Assembly (NCBI GenBank): GCA_002753565.1
Contig: PEAM01000004.1
Span: 62,001 to 126,000, forward strand
Length of the DNA stretch: 64,000 nt
Source: Magnetococcales bacterium
GTDB taxonomy: Bacteria > Pseudomonadota > Magnetococcia > Magnetococcales > JADFYX01
Reading direction: 5' to 3'
Shown piece after piece: positions 34,439 through 43,255 of this stretch (positions are counted from its first letter, which is position 1; each line of letters starts with the position of its first letter). The translations under genes and the position numbers were made by a program. The notes under the pieces were generated by a model. That model was not told the DNA's origin. It saw nothing but the letters and a program-made list of their open reading frames with translations, and did not search any database.

Positions 34439-35491
34439 GTGATCAGAATCCAAACCGAAAATTTTTCCATTGAGGACGAAACAGCCCGACTGACCCAAAA
34501 GAGTGCGGTCATTGGCGGTATTGTCTCCTTTGTCGGAACCGTACGAGATTATACCGAAAAGGATGATGTCATCGCCATGATCCTGGAACACTATCCGGGG
34601 ATGACCGAGTCGGAGCTGGAAAAAATCGAGGTAGCGGCAAGAAACCGCTTTCCGGTTGAAGAGATCGGCGTTATCCACCGGGTTGGGCGGCTGGAGCCTG
34701 GGGAGAACATTGTGCTGGTCATTGCCACAGCCAGACATCGAGCCGCCGCTTTCGACGCCTGTCGCTACATGATAGACCACCTGAAGATTCACGCCACCTT
34801 CTGGAAAAAAGAGATTGTCAAAACCGGTGAGGAGAAGTGGGTCAAGGGGTGTCCCGGTTGTGAAGCGGCAGCCAGCCAGTGGGCCAGCCAGCGCCAGATC
34901 GCCCACACCCACCCCACCCAAGAAGGCCGTGATGTGAAGACCAATCCTGACCATGACCACCATAAGAACCACCACAGCAGCCACCACCACCACGGCAGCC
35001 ATCAAGCCGCCTGGGCTGGTCTTCAGGTGGGTATTCTTACCCTCTCCGACAGCCGGGACAGAGCCAGCGATAAAAGTGGCGACGCCTTGGAGGGGGAGGT
35101 AAGATCCCTGGGGGGTACCCTGGCTGTTCGGGAGATCATTGCCGATGAGCAAAAAACCATCGAGGCTCGGCTGATCCAATGGAGCGACGAGAAGCGAGTC
35201 GACCTGATTCTCACCACCGGCGGAACCGGTCCCGGCCCCAGAGACGTCACCCCGGAGGCGACCCGGGCGGTCTGCGAACGGGAGCTGCCGGGCTTTTCCG
35301 AACAGATCCGCTCCGAAGGGCTTAAACAGGTTCGAAGCGCCCTGCTGACCCGAGGGGTTGCCGCCTTCCGAGGGCTGACCCTGGTGGTCAACCTCCCCGG
35401 ATCAACCCGAGGGGCACTCCACAGCCTTCAGGCTGTCTCCGACCTGATTCCCCACGCTCTGCGCATGGCCCATGGGGGTGGGCACGGCTAA
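34439..35491 (+). CDS. MoaE-MogA/MoaB fusion with His-rich linker
   Basis: The 350-residue protein starts with GTG. Residues 1-145 are MoaE, the large subunit of molybdopterin synthase (GGIVSFVGTVRD, LEHYPGM, HRVGRLEPGE, ATARHRAAAFDACRYMIDHLK, and the catalytic Lys in FWKKE). Residues about 150-190 are a linker with around 14 His (HTHPTQ, DHDHHKNHHSSHHHHGSH). Residues 190-350 are MogA/MoaB (GILTLSDSR, TTGGTGPGPRDVTPEATRAV), which adenylates molybdopterin before MoeA inserts molybdate. The fusion joins two non-consecutive steps; the His tract could bind metal. It leads the moa/mod cluster; no Moco riboswitch was seen upstream. Confidence 0.92.
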   Translation: MIRIQTENFSIEDETARLTQKSAVIGGIVSFVGTVRDYTEKDDVIAMILEHYPGMTESELEKIEVAARNRFPVEEIGVIHRVGRLEPGENIVLVIATARHRAAAFDACRYMIDHLKIHATFWKKEIVKTGEEKWVKGCPGCEAAASQWASQRQIAHTHPTQEGRDVKTNPDHDHHKNHHSSHHHHGSHQAAWAGLQVGILTLSDSRDRASDKSGDALEGEVRSLGGTLAVREIIADEQKTIEARLIQWSDEKRVDLILTTGGTGPGPRDVTPEATRAVCERELPGFSEQIRSEGLKQVRSALLTRGVAAFRGLTLVVNLPGSTRGALHSLQAVSDLIPHALRMAHGGGHG

Positions 35492-35526
35492 GAGGGTGTT
35501 GTCATCCCTACTGTTAAGGAACCAGC

Positions 35527-36732
35527 ATGATCTCATTTCAACAGGCACAAAAAGAGGTTTTAGCACGGGTCAAACCGGTAACAGAGTGTGAAGGGGTCTC
35601 TCCTATTCACGGTCTGGGCCGGGTACTCTCCCACCCGGTTACGGCGCCGGCCAACGTGCCCAACCACGACAACTCGGCCATGGACGGCTATGCTTTGGGG
35701 TTCGACACCCTGCAAAAGGTTGGCACCACCTCCCTGACGGTCATTGCCGACCTGCCCGCCGGAGATCGCATCACCGATCCTGTCCAGGCCGGAGAGGCGA
35801 TTCGCATCATGACCGGCGCCCCCATCCCCCCAGGCTGCGACTGTGTGGTCATGCAAGAGGTGGTGGAGAGAGAGGGCGAGAAAATCACCATCCCCTCCGG
35901 GCAAAACCAGTATCAACACATCCGCAAAGCCGGAGAGGATATTCAAGAGGGGAGCGAAGTACTGCCGGCAGGTCGCCGACTGAAACCGGCAGATCTGGGG
36001 CTGCTCACCTCTCTGGGTATTGCCGAAATGTCGGTGTTGCGTCGCCCTGTTGTCGCCCTGCTCTCTTCAGGAAATGAGGTGATTGAGGCAGGCACTCCCA
36101 TCCAGCCCGGACAGGTCTACGATAGCAACAGAACCACCCTGCACACCGCCCTGATCGCTTTGGGGGTGGATGTGCTGGACCTGGGGGTGGTGAAGGATAA
36201 CCGTGCCATGATTGAACGGGCTCTCCACCGCGGAGGAGAGGAGGCCGATGCCATCATCTCTACCGGTGGGGTCTCGGTAGGAGATTACGACCTGATAAAA
36301 GAGGTTCTGCAAGAACGGGGGGATATCCACTTTTGGAAAGTGGCCATGAAGCCAGGCAAGCCCCAAGCCTATGGTCAGATCAACAACGCCCTCTTTTTTG
36401 GCCTGCCGGGTAACCCGGTCTCCGGTTTAACGGTTTTTCTTACCATTGTCCGCCCTGCCCTGCTCCGCTTGATGGGGGCGCAAGATGAACCGGTACCCCT
36501 GATGACCATGCCCTTTCGTGGCTCGCTGCACAAAAAACATCCGCGCATGGATTTTGTCCGTGCCATTGTCCACTACGACCCCGACGGTCCCTGGGTCGAG
36601 ACCACGGGCGCCCAGGGTTCCGGCATCCTCACCAGCCTCTCCAAAGCCAATGCCTTTCTTGTGCTTCCCGAAAAACCCCTCACCCTCAAGGATGGGGATC
36701 TGGTTAACGTCCAACGGATCGACTACTTTTAA
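35527..36732 (+). CDS. moeA: Molybdopterin molybdenumtransferase MoeA
   Basis: The 401-residue MoeA inserts molybdate into adenylylated molybdopterin. Motifs include NVPNHDNSAMDGYAL, MTGAPIPPGCDCVVMQE, VALLSSGNEV, YDSNRTTL, STGGVSVGDYD and FFGLPGNPVSG, in the usual four-domain order. AAGGA precedes the ATG by a proper distance. It follows the moaE-mogA fusion by 35 bases, so the adenylation and metal-insertion partners are adjacent. Confidence 0.96.
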   Translation: MISFQQAQKEVLARVKPVTECEGVSPIHGLGRVLSHPVTAPANVPNHDNSAMDGYALGFDTLQKVGTTSLTVIADLPAGDRITDPVQAGEAIRIMTGAPIPPGCDCVVMQEVVEREGEKITIPSGQNQYQHIRKAGEDIQEGSEVLPAGRRLKPADLGLLTSLGIAEMSVLRRPVVALLSSGNEVIEAGTPIQPGQVYDSNRTTLHTALIALGVDVLDLGVVKDNRAMIERALHRGGEEADAIISTGGVSVGDYDLIKEVLQERGDIHFWKVAMKPGKPQAYGQINNALFFGLPGNPVSGLTVFLTIVRPALLRLMGAQDEPVPLMTMPFRGSLHKKHPRMDFVRAIVHYDPDGPWVETTGAQGSGILTSLSKANAFLVLPEKPLTLKDGDLVNVQRIDYF

Positions 36733-36751
36733 GACTGAGGGATAAAGCGGG

Positions 36752-37243
36752 ATGAAACTGACACACTTCGATCAAGACGGCGCATCCCATATGGTGGATG
36801 TCTCCGCAAAAAAAGTGACGGAAAGAGTAGCAGTCGCCGGTGGAGAAATCGCTATGCAACCGGAGACCTTCCAGCTTATAATGGACAAGAAGATGGTCAA
36901 GGGAGATGTTCTGGAGATAGCGAGAATTGCGGGAATCATGGCGGCAAAACGGGTGGACAGCCTCATTCCCCTCTGCCATCAACTCAACCTCTCCTCAGTC
37001 AAGATCAGCTACCAGCCCGATCGTACCAACAGCCGAATCGCCTTTCGGGTCCGTGTTAAAACCACCGGCCAGACCGGCGTGGAGATGGAGGCCTTGACCG
37101 CAGCCAGCCTGACCGGCCTGACCATCTACGATATGTGCAAGGCCATCGATCGTGATATGATTATCGGTCGGATTCGCCTTCTGGAAAAAAAAGGTGGGAA
37201 AAGCGGCCATTATGTTCGAGATGAAAACCAGCATCAACCATAG
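36752..37243 (+). CDS. moaC: Cyclic pyranopterin monophosphate synthase MoaC
   Basis: The 163-residue MoaC converts the MoaA product 3',8-cyclo-GTP into cyclic pyranopterin monophosphate. Conserved stretches are [61 protein letters not shown] and the C-terminal KSGHY. It starts 19 bases after moeA and is followed directly by the hemerythrin gene. Confidence 0.96.
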   Translation: MKLTHFDQDGASHMVDVSAKKVTERVAVAGGEIAMQPETFQLIMDKKMVKGDVLEIARIAGIMAAKRVDSLIPLCHQLNLSSVKISYQPDRTNSRIAFRVRVKTTGQTGVEMEALTAASLTGLTIYDMCKAIDRDMIIGRIRLLEKKGGKSGHYVRDENQHQP

Positions 37244-37255
37244 GTGATCCTGACC

Positions 37256-37675
37256 ATGCTCTCTATCATCGCCCCACTCATGAAGGCCCAGCACGATGAA
37301 ATACTCAAGGTTTTTTCCGAGTATGATGCCCTTCTATCCCAAAAGGAGAGCGAACAACGCACCGAAAAAATGAAACAGATCCTCCATGAACTGGCTCGAC
37401 GATTGACCATCCACCTGGCTCAGGAAGATTGCCTTCTCTACCCGGCACTGACCCAGTCGGAGAATATCGCCCATCAAGAGCTGGCCGAGCAGTTTACCAG
37501 TGAGATGGGCGGGATGGCTGATCGGTTTGATGCGTTTGCCAACCATTGGCGACTTGGCAACACCATCCAAGAGAATGAACAGGCCTTTCAGGCTGAGTCC
37601 AAGGAGATCCTGGCGGCCCTGCGGTCACGCATTCAACGGGAAGAGCGAGAGATCTTCCCGCTTATTAAAGTCTAA
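37256..37675 (+). CDS. Hemerythrin-like (HHE) domain protein in the moa operon
   Basis: The 139-residue four-helix protein resembles HHE cation-binding proteins: KAQHDEILKVF near the start, LTIHLAQEDCLLYPAL in helix 2, and REEREIFPLIKV at the end. These provide several His and Glu ligands for a diiron site, though the set is not complete by eye. The ATG at 37256 is chosen because AGGTGA precedes it by 8 bases; an in-frame GTG at 37244 is possible. It lies between moaC and moaA. A role in oxygen or iron sensing, or protection of the oxygen-sensitive Fe-S enzyme MoaA, is conjecture. Confidence 0.78.
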   Translation: MLSIIAPLMKAQHDEILKVFSEYDALLSQKESEQRTEKMKQILHELARRLTIHLAQEDCLLYPALTQSENIAHQELAEQFTSEMGGMADRFDAFANHWRLGNTIQENEQAFQAESKEILAALRSRIQREEREIFPLIKV

Positions 37676-37734
37676 CCTCATTTCTCAAGCCAAGAAACCC
37701 TGGTGGCTGTTACGCTGTATTTGGAGTATCTTTT

Positions 37735-38727
37735 GTGGCCCTTGTAGACTCATTTGGACGAACCATCCGTTATCTGCGGGTGTCGGTAACGGATCGCTGC
37801 AATCTCAACTGTGACTATTGTCGATCGGCCGGGCAGGTTCTGCTACCCAACAACCACCGCCTGTTGAGCCTGGAAGAGATCGCCCGGCTGGTACGGATTT
37901 TTACCGAACTGGGGGTAGAACGCATCCGACTGACCGGCGGAGAGCCGCTGTTAAGGAAAAATATTTTAAGCCTCATCAAAGAGATAGGCTCTCTGCCCCA
38001 TCTGACCGAACTCTCCCTCTCCACCAATGCCCTGCTGCTGGCCCGCTATGCCCACGCCATGAAACAGGCGGGGGTCAGCCGGGTGAACATCTCTCTGGAT
38101 ACCCTGGACCCAGCACGTTTTGCAACCCTCACCCGTGGCGGGGATCTTGCCGGGGTTTTGTCGGGCATCTCTGCGGCTGTGGAGGCCGGCCTCCATCCGG
38201 TCAAGGTCAACATGGTGGTCATGAAGGGCATCAACGACCAGGAGATCCCCGAGATGGTCAGTTTTGCTCGTCAACACGGTCTGGTACTCCGTTTTATCGA
38301 GACCATGCCCATCGGAGAGGCGGGCCGAGAGATGGAGGACCGGTTTGTGCCGGCGGAGGAGATTTTAACCCAGATCCAAGCCCGTTTTGCATCCGATCTC
38401 ATCCCCGTCCACCAACCGAGAGGCTCCGGTCCGGCCCGCTACTACCGTATTGCCGGAACCGAGGCAGAAGTGGGCATCATCTCCGCCCGTTCCCGCCATT
38501 TTTGTGATACCTGCAACCGTATGCGACTTACCTCCACCGGAAAGCTGGTTCTCTGCCTGGGACGTGAAGATCGAATGGATCTACGGACAGCGATCAAAGG
38601 GGGGGCAGATGATGATCAACTCAAGGATCAGATCCGAGCGGCGGTCGACCTGAAACCGGAGAGGCACCAGTTCGACCAGGAAGAGAGCCATGGGAAGACC
38701 CATGCCATGTCCGCACTGGGGGGATGA
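37735..38727 (+). CDS. moaA: GTP 3',8-cyclase MoaA
   Basis: The 330-residue radical SAM enzyme has the N-terminal cluster motif CNLNCDYC, the SAM-binding GGEPLLR, the second cluster in CDTCNRMRLTSTGKLVLCL and the C-terminal double Gly (SALGG) that enters the active site. It starts with GTG, preceded by GGAG at 8 bases. It catalyses the first step of molybdenum cofactor synthesis from GTP with MoaC. Its TGA overlaps the modA start. Confidence 0.96.
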   Translation: MALVDSFGRTIRYLRVSVTDRCNLNCDYCRSAGQVLLPNNHRLLSLEEIARLVRIFTELGVERIRLTGGEPLLRKNILSLIKEIGSLPHLTELSLSTNALLLARYAHAMKQAGVSRVNISLDTLDPARFATLTRGGDLAGVLSGISAAVEAGLHPVKVNMVVMKGINDQEIPEMVSFARQHGLVLRFIETMPIGEAGREMEDRFVPAEEILTQIQARFASDLIPVHQPRGSGPARYYRIAGTEAEVGIISARSRHFCDTCNRMRLTSTGKLVLCLGREDRMDLRTAIKGGADDDQLKDQIRAAVDLKPERHQFDQEESHGKTHAMSALGG

Positions 38728-39488
38728 TGGGCTTTTTACGATCCAAGATTTTTCTTGTCACAACATTAAGCTCTCTTATGTTCCCTCTAATCGCCATGGG
38801 CGATCAGCTCCATGTGGCAGTAGCCGCCAACTTTAAAGCCACACTGCAGAAACTGGCCCCCCTCTTTGAAGCGCAAACCGGCCACCAACTGCTCATCAGT
38901 AGCGGCTCGACCGGCAAGCTCTATGCCCAGATCACCCACGGCGCCCCCTTTCAGGTGTTCTTATCAGCGGACCAGCAGCGACCCATACGGTTGGCTGAAT
39001 CCACACTGGCCCTCTCAGCGACTCGATTTACCTATGCGACCGGCCAGTTGGCACTCTATGTTCCGGACGGGTCTGATCGACCCATTGGGCCGGACTATCT
39101 GACCACTAACAACCCCCAACGGGTAGCCCTGTCCAATCCCAAAGTCGCCCCCTATGGTCGGGCTGCCAAGGAGACTTTGCACACTATTCAGCTCTGGGAG
39201 AGCTACCAGGGGAAGATGGCCTTTGGCGAAAATGTCGGACAGACCCTGGCCTTTGTCGCCAGCGGCAGTGTCGAAGCCGGATTTGTTGCCCTCTCTCAAC
39301 TGATGCGCCTCCAAGTCGACGCCAACCGCTACTGGATTATCCCCCAGACGCACTACGCCCCTCTTCACCAGGATGCCATACTCCTGACTCAGGGGGAGAA
39401 AAGCCCGGCGGCTTGGGAGTGGATGGCCTTTTTACGCTCCCCACTGGCCCGCACGACCATCCAACAGATGGGCTACACCTTGCCATGA
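38724..39488 (+). CDS. modA: Molybdate-binding periplasmic protein ModA
   Basis: The 254-residue protein has a signal peptide (about 1-26) and the ModA fold: LHVAVAANFKATLQKLAPLFEAQTGHQL, SSGSTGKLYAQI, FLSADQQRP and SNPKVAPYGRAAKETL. These contact the oxyanion in ModA family proteins. It captures molybdate (or tungstate) for ModBC. Its start overlaps the moaA stop and its stop overlaps modB (ATGA), which ties uptake to cofactor synthesis. An ATG three bases later is an equal choice of start. Confidence 0.94.
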   Translation: MMGFLRSKIFLVTTLSSLMFPLIAMGDQLHVAVAANFKATLQKLAPLFEAQTGHQLLISSGSTGKLYAQITHGAPFQVFLSADQQRPIRLAESTLALSATRFTYATGQLALYVPDGSDRPIGPDYLTTNNPQRVALSNPKVAPYGRAAKETLHTIQLWESYQGKMAFGENVGQTLAFVASGSVEAGFVALSQLMRLQVDANRYWIIPQTHYAPLHQDAILLTQGEKSPAAWEWMAFLRSPLARTTIQQMGYTLP

Positions 39489-40180
39489 CCAACCCGGCAG
39501 AGATCGGCAACCTGGATTGGCAGGCCTTGCAATTGAGCCTGCTACTGGCTGGGGTTACCACCCTGCTGCTGCTGATAATCGGCACCCCTCTGGCCTGGTG
39601 GCTGGCTCGGAGCAGAGGACGCAAAAAACAGTTGACCGAGGCGGTCGTCGCCCTCCCCCTGGTGCTGCCGCCGACGGTGTTGGGCTTTTATCTGCTCATT
39701 TTTCTAGGCCCCCATGGCTGGCTGGGGGGGGCGTGGGTCTCTCTAACCGGTCATGCCCTCACCTTTCGTTTTTCCGGGCTGGTCATCGCCTCCCTCCTCT
39801 ACTCCCTCCCTTTTGTGGTACAGCCGCTGCAGCGGGCCTTCGAGTCAATCGGAGCCAAACCAATGGAGGCCGCCGCCACCCTGGGAGCCGCCCCTTGGGA
39901 CGCTTTCATTCATGTTGCCTTTCCCCTGGCACGAGGGGGCTATCTTACAGCAGGAATCCTCGGCTTTGCCCATACCCTGGGAGAGTTTGGCGTCGTCTTG
40001 ATGGTGGGGGGGAATATTCCCGGACAGACCCAGGTGATCTCCATCGCTATCTATGACCATGTGGAGAGCCTGGAGTACAGCCAGGCACACACCCTGTCGG
40101 CTCTGTTACTGCTGCTCTCCTTCTCAGCACTCCTTCTGGTCAACCGGTTCAACCGTCACCATACCATCGGTACCCAATGA
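39485..40180 (+). CDS. modB: Molybdate ABC transporter permease ModB
   Basis: The 231-residue permease has five membrane segments and the EAA loop EAAATLGAAPWDAFIHVAFPLARGG that docks on ModC. The start TNPAEIGNLDWQALQLSLLLAGVTT and VVALPLVLPPTVLGFYLL are typical of ModB. The ATG at 39485 overlaps the modA stop (ATGA), so it is chosen over an in-frame start 72 bases earlier inside modA. Its stop overlaps modC in the same way. Confidence 0.95.
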   Translation: MTNPAEIGNLDWQALQLSLLLAGVTTLLLLIIGTPLAWWLARSRGRKKQLTEAVVALPLVLPPTVLGFYLLIFLGPHGWLGGAWVSLTGHALTFRFSGLVIASLLYSLPFVVQPLQRAFESIGAKPMEAAATLGAAPWDAFIHVAFPLARGGYLTAGILGFAHTLGEFGVVLMVGGNIPGQTQVISIAIYDHVESLEYSQAHTLSALLLLLSFSALLLVNRFNRHHTIGTQ

Positions 40181-41256
40181 GACTGGAAGCACAACTTTAT
40201 CATCAGCAAGGGGCCTTTTATCTGGATAGCCAGCTCTCTGCCGATCTATCCGGTGTGACCGGTCTGTTTGGACCATCGGGGAGTGGAAAAACCACCCTTT
40301 TACGCTGTCTGTCCGGCCTGGAGCGGGCCGAAAGGGGGGTGGTCTGTTTTGGCGATCAGATCTGGCAGGATGAATCCAAGGGAATTTTTCTCCCCCCCCA
40401 TCAACGCCCGGTCGGGGTTGTCTTCCAGGAGAGCCGCCTGTTTGACCATCTCACCATAAAAGAGAACCTCCAGTTTGGACACCAACGGGCCAAAAAAGCC
40501 CAGAGTCGGGTCTGCTGGGATGAGGTGATCGATATTCTCGAACTGGCCCCCCTTTTAACCAGGCATCCACAACGGCTGTCGGGGGGGGAGCAGCAGAGAG
40601 TCGCCATCGGACGGACCCTTTTAACCGGGCCGCAGTTGTTGATCATGGATGAGCCCCTGGCCTCTATGGATCATACCGGCAAAAAAAAGATTTTAGGTTT
40701 TATACACCGAGTGCAAACCCACCTGAAGCTCCCCATTCTCCATGTAAGCCATGATATGGGCGAGATTCTGCAACTGGCCGATTATCTGGCTCTCATGGAG
40801 AAGGGTCGAATTCTCGCTACAGGCCCCATCCACGAGATGATTACCCGACTGGACCTGCCCCTGGCCCATCGGGGGGATGCCAGCACCCTGCTGGCCGCCC
40901 AGGTGACCGAACAGGAGCTGGCGTATCATCTCAGCCATTTAACCTTTGGCAAGCCCAGTCAACAGCTCTTCATTCCCAATACCAGCCTCTCCCTCGGGGA
41001 GCAGGTCAGGGTCAGAATTTTTGCCCGAGACGTCAGCCTCACCTTGGAACAGCCCAAACAGACCAGCATTCTCAACCATTTTCCTGCCAAAGTGGTGGAG
41101 ATCATGCCGGAAAATCCTGCCCAATCCATGGTCAAACTGTCGGTATCCGGCAGCCCTATTCTCTCCCGAATTACCAAAAAATCCTTGGAATCTCTGGGCA
41201 TTGTAGAGGGGCTTTCGGTCATTGCCCAGGTCAAGAGTATTGCGCTGGAGAGATAA
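40177..41256 (+). CDS. modC: Molybdate ABC transporter ATP-binding protein ModC
   Basis: The 359-residue ATPase has Walker A (GPSGSGKTT), the signature LSGGEQQRVAIGR, Walker B (LLIMDEPLASMD) and the H-loop HVSHD. A C-terminal TOBE/Mop domain (about 290-355) is the molybdate-binding regulatory module of ModC. It powers molybdate import with ModAB. It ends two bases before the convergent moeB stop. Confidence 0.95.
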   Translation: MRLEAQLYHQQGAFYLDSQLSADLSGVTGLFGPSGSGKTTLLRCLSGLERAERGVVCFGDQIWQDESKGIFLPPHQRPVGVVFQESRLFDHLTIKENLQFGHQRAKKAQSRVCWDEVIDILELAPLLTRHPQRLSGGEQQRVAIGRTLLTGPQLLIMDEPLASMDHTGKKKILGFIHRVQTHLKLPILHVSHDMGEILQLADYLALMEKGRILATGPIHEMITRLDLPLAHRGDASTLLAAQVTEQELAYHLSHLTFGKPSQQLFIPNTSLSLGEQVRVRIFARDVSLTLEQPKQTSILNHFPAKVVEIMPENPAQSMVKLSVSGSPILSRITKKSLESLGIVEGLSVIAQVKSIALER

Positions 41257-41258
41257 GA

Positions 41259-42017
41259 CTAACGTGGAGAACTACAGGCAGGACATCCCTCTCGTTTTGG
41301 GATGGTAACTTGATGAAAAATACAATCAAATACATTAACCAGCAACAGAGTACCCGCCAAATTCCGACCGATTCCCAACAGGCTCTTCACCGCCTCTGCC
41401 GCCTGCAACGTGCCAACCGCGCCGACAACAGAGCCTAAGATGCCCGCCGAAGAGCAGGTAGGGGCCGACTGGGGAGGGGTGGGATAGAGGCAGCGGTAAC
41501 ACGGGGCCTTACCATCCACGCCGTGATGAAAGCTGGCAATCTGCCCTTCAAATCCCAGCACGGCAGCAGAGATCAGCTTTTTTTTCAGACGAAAGCAGGC
41601 ATCATTAAGCAGGTAACGGGTGGCAAAGTTATCGCTCCCATCCAAAACCAGATCCGCTGAAGCCAACATGCTCTCCACATTGGTTTCGGTAACCCGTTGA
41701 GAAAAAGTGGTTACCTGAACTTCTGGGTTGATGGCCTGGATGGCCTGCTTGGCAGAGGAGACCTTCAACGCCCCCACTCGGCACGTCGTATGGAGAATCT
41801 GACGCTGAAGGTTGGAAAGTTCCACCCGGTCACTGTCGGCAATGACCAGGTGCCCCACACCGGCAGCAGCCAGATAGAGGGCTGCCGGGGAGCCAAGCCC
41901 ACCAGCGCCAAGAATGAAAACCGTAGCGTCAAGCAGCTTGGCTTGACCAGCACCACCGATATCTTTGAGAATGATTTGGCGGGAGTACCGCTCAATCTGA
42001 TCTTCGGAGAGAGTCAT
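41259..42017 (-). CDS. moeB: MoeB/ThiF-type sulfur-carrier adenylyltransferase
   Basis: The 252-residue E1-like enzyme has the ATP-binding motif LGAGGLGSPAALYLAAAGVG, DSDRVELSNLQRQILH, the catalytic-type Cys in APTCSSAGILGSVVGAVGTLQA, and two CxxC zinc pairs (CYRC and CPAC). It would adenylate the C-terminal Gly of MoaD (or ThiS). It lies opposite the moa/mod operon, convergent with modC, which supports MoeB; no moaD gene is in the window. The ATG at 42017 begins the conserved LSEDQIERYSRQIIL; a longer frame adds 17 poorly conserved residues. Confidence 0.9.
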   Translation of the reverse strand: MTLSEDQIERYSRQIILKDIGGAGQAKLLDATVFILGAGGLGSPAALYLAAAGVGHLVIADSDRVELSNLQRQILHTTCRVGALKVSSAKQAIQAINPEVQVTTFSQRVTETNVESMLASADLVLDGSDNFATRYLLNDACFRLKKKLISAAVLGFEGQIASFHHGVDGKAPCYRCLYPTPPQSAPTCSSAGILGSVVGAVGTLQAAEAVKSLLGIGRNLAGTLLLVNVFDCIFHQVTIPKREGCPACSSPR

Positions 42018-42189
42018 GGAGAAAATATCCCACACACACCCGCTATGTGCAACCGGATAAACCAACACACAAAGCAGCGACAGCCAACTCTAATACGTAT
42101 GAATATATTTCTTTATGGTAAGTAGAGTATGAGCCAGATCCAATCAGCTACTGATACTAAAAGCAGATCTATTTCAACCAAAAAAAATA

Positions 42190-42867
42190 TCAATAGTCCT
42201 TATACTTACAGACAACCACACCACACACCTCCAATTTACCTTCAACCTCCATCAGGGGATAGCGGGCATTGAGGGGCTTGAGATAACGCCGATTACCCAA
42301 AACAATCAACTGCTTGAAGGTAGGACGGGAGTCTCCCTCCAATCGAGCCACCAGGAACCGGTTATGGCTACCCTCTGCGGTAGGATCAACAATGAGGATC
42401 TCCCCTTCAGAGAATTCCGGCTCCATGGAGTCATCGGGAACCGTCAAGGCAAAACACTGTTCGCTGGTTCTGGGAGCAACCGGAATCCAAGAGGTCGCTT
42501 CCGATTCAATCTGCTCAAAATCTTCACTGCCACACAACGTATCGACCAAAGTCCAAGGTATGAGAGGAACACGCGCAATCAGAGGAAACGGTCGGTAGGG
42601 TTGCCCCTCATCCTCCACACTGTACCCCCCCATACCACCACCGCCGGACCCAGGAAGAAGCATGTCACCACGCCCGGTATCCAACCAGATGGGGTCGACA
42701 CCACACGTCAAAGCAATGGTTACCGTCCGCCGAGAAGACCGGGACCTGCCACACTCCAGCTTGTGAACCGCTGTTTGGCTGATGCCGACCTTGTCTGCCA
42801 ACCCTTTTTGGGTCAGACCGGCATTCTTCCGAGCCAGCTGAATCCGATCACTTAAGGTCATGCTCAT
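42190..42867 (-). CDS. XRE-S24 (LexA/CI-like) transcriptional repressor
   Basis: The 225-residue protein has an N-terminal HTH (DRIQLARKNAGLTQKGLADKVGISQTAVHKLECGRSR) and a C-terminal S24 peptidase-like domain with the nucleophile Ser in DDSMEPEFSEGEILIVDP and a Lys in RPTFKQLIVLG. No clear Ala-Gly or Cys-Gly cleavage site is seen before the Ser, so self-cleavage is uncertain. Such proteins are phage CI relatives or stress regulators. There are no phage genes around it. AAGGA precedes the first ATG by 10 bases. A candidate operator lies 56-85 bases upstream. Confidence 0.85.
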   Translation of the reverse strand: MSMTLSDRIQLARKNAGLTQKGLADKVGISQTAVHKLECGRSRSSRRTVTIALTCGVDPIWLDTGRGDMLLPGSGGGGMGGYSVEDEGQPYRPFPLIARVPLIPWTLVDTLCGSEDFEQIESEATSWIPVAPRTSEQCFALTVPDDSMEPEFSEGEILIVDPTAEGSHNRFLVARLEGDSRPTFKQLIVLGNRRYLKPLNARYPLMEVEGKLEVCGVVVCKYKDY

Positions 42868-43255
42868 GAAATTTCATTCCTTAATGTTAGATGTAAACGC
42901 AAGGCAGTCAGACTCTTTTTTAACACCTTTTTTGCAAGCGCAAAAAGAGTGTAGCATCCCTTACATTGAAATTACGTTAATTTTTACTAAAACCAAGTGC
43001 TTACCAATAAACCCAGACCAAACATGAAAAGGGGGCAAAACCGATCAACGATTAAATCGTCCATGCGCTACCACCCTGAAAACAAATAAACCGGGTCTCG
43101 AACAAAAAAACAACCCAATTCAATTTTATTTTTCGCCATCAATCGAGTACTATTTAAAGAGAGGAAGATTAGCGCCTACGAAGAGCAGTTGAAGTCAAAC
43201 CTTTTAACAAACCCGAGCAGCTCTTCCCATCCATCCCTTTTGCAGGATTATCATA
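42868..43255. other. AT-rich intergenic region between the S24 repressor and the HNH gene
   Basis: The 388-base divergent spacer is AT-rich compared with its surroundings and carries no gene. It holds an operator-like imperfect palindrome (42923-42952) and a 13-base palindrome ACGATTAAATCGT (43048-43060). Promoters of both flanking genes should lie here. Confidence 0.6.
42923..42952. promoter_or_regulatory. Candidate operator of the S24 repressor
   Basis: Two 13-base arms, ACACCTTTTTTGC and GCAAAAAGAGTGT, face each other across AAGC; 11 of 13 positions are complementary. Size and position upstream of a CI-like gene suit an autoregulatory operator. The binding protein is inferred. Confidence 0.5.

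Noticed and set aside
37818-38507. Plus-strand 229-codon frame inside moaA
   Set aside because: It is an alternate frame of moaA with low-complexity Gly/Arg/Pro content.
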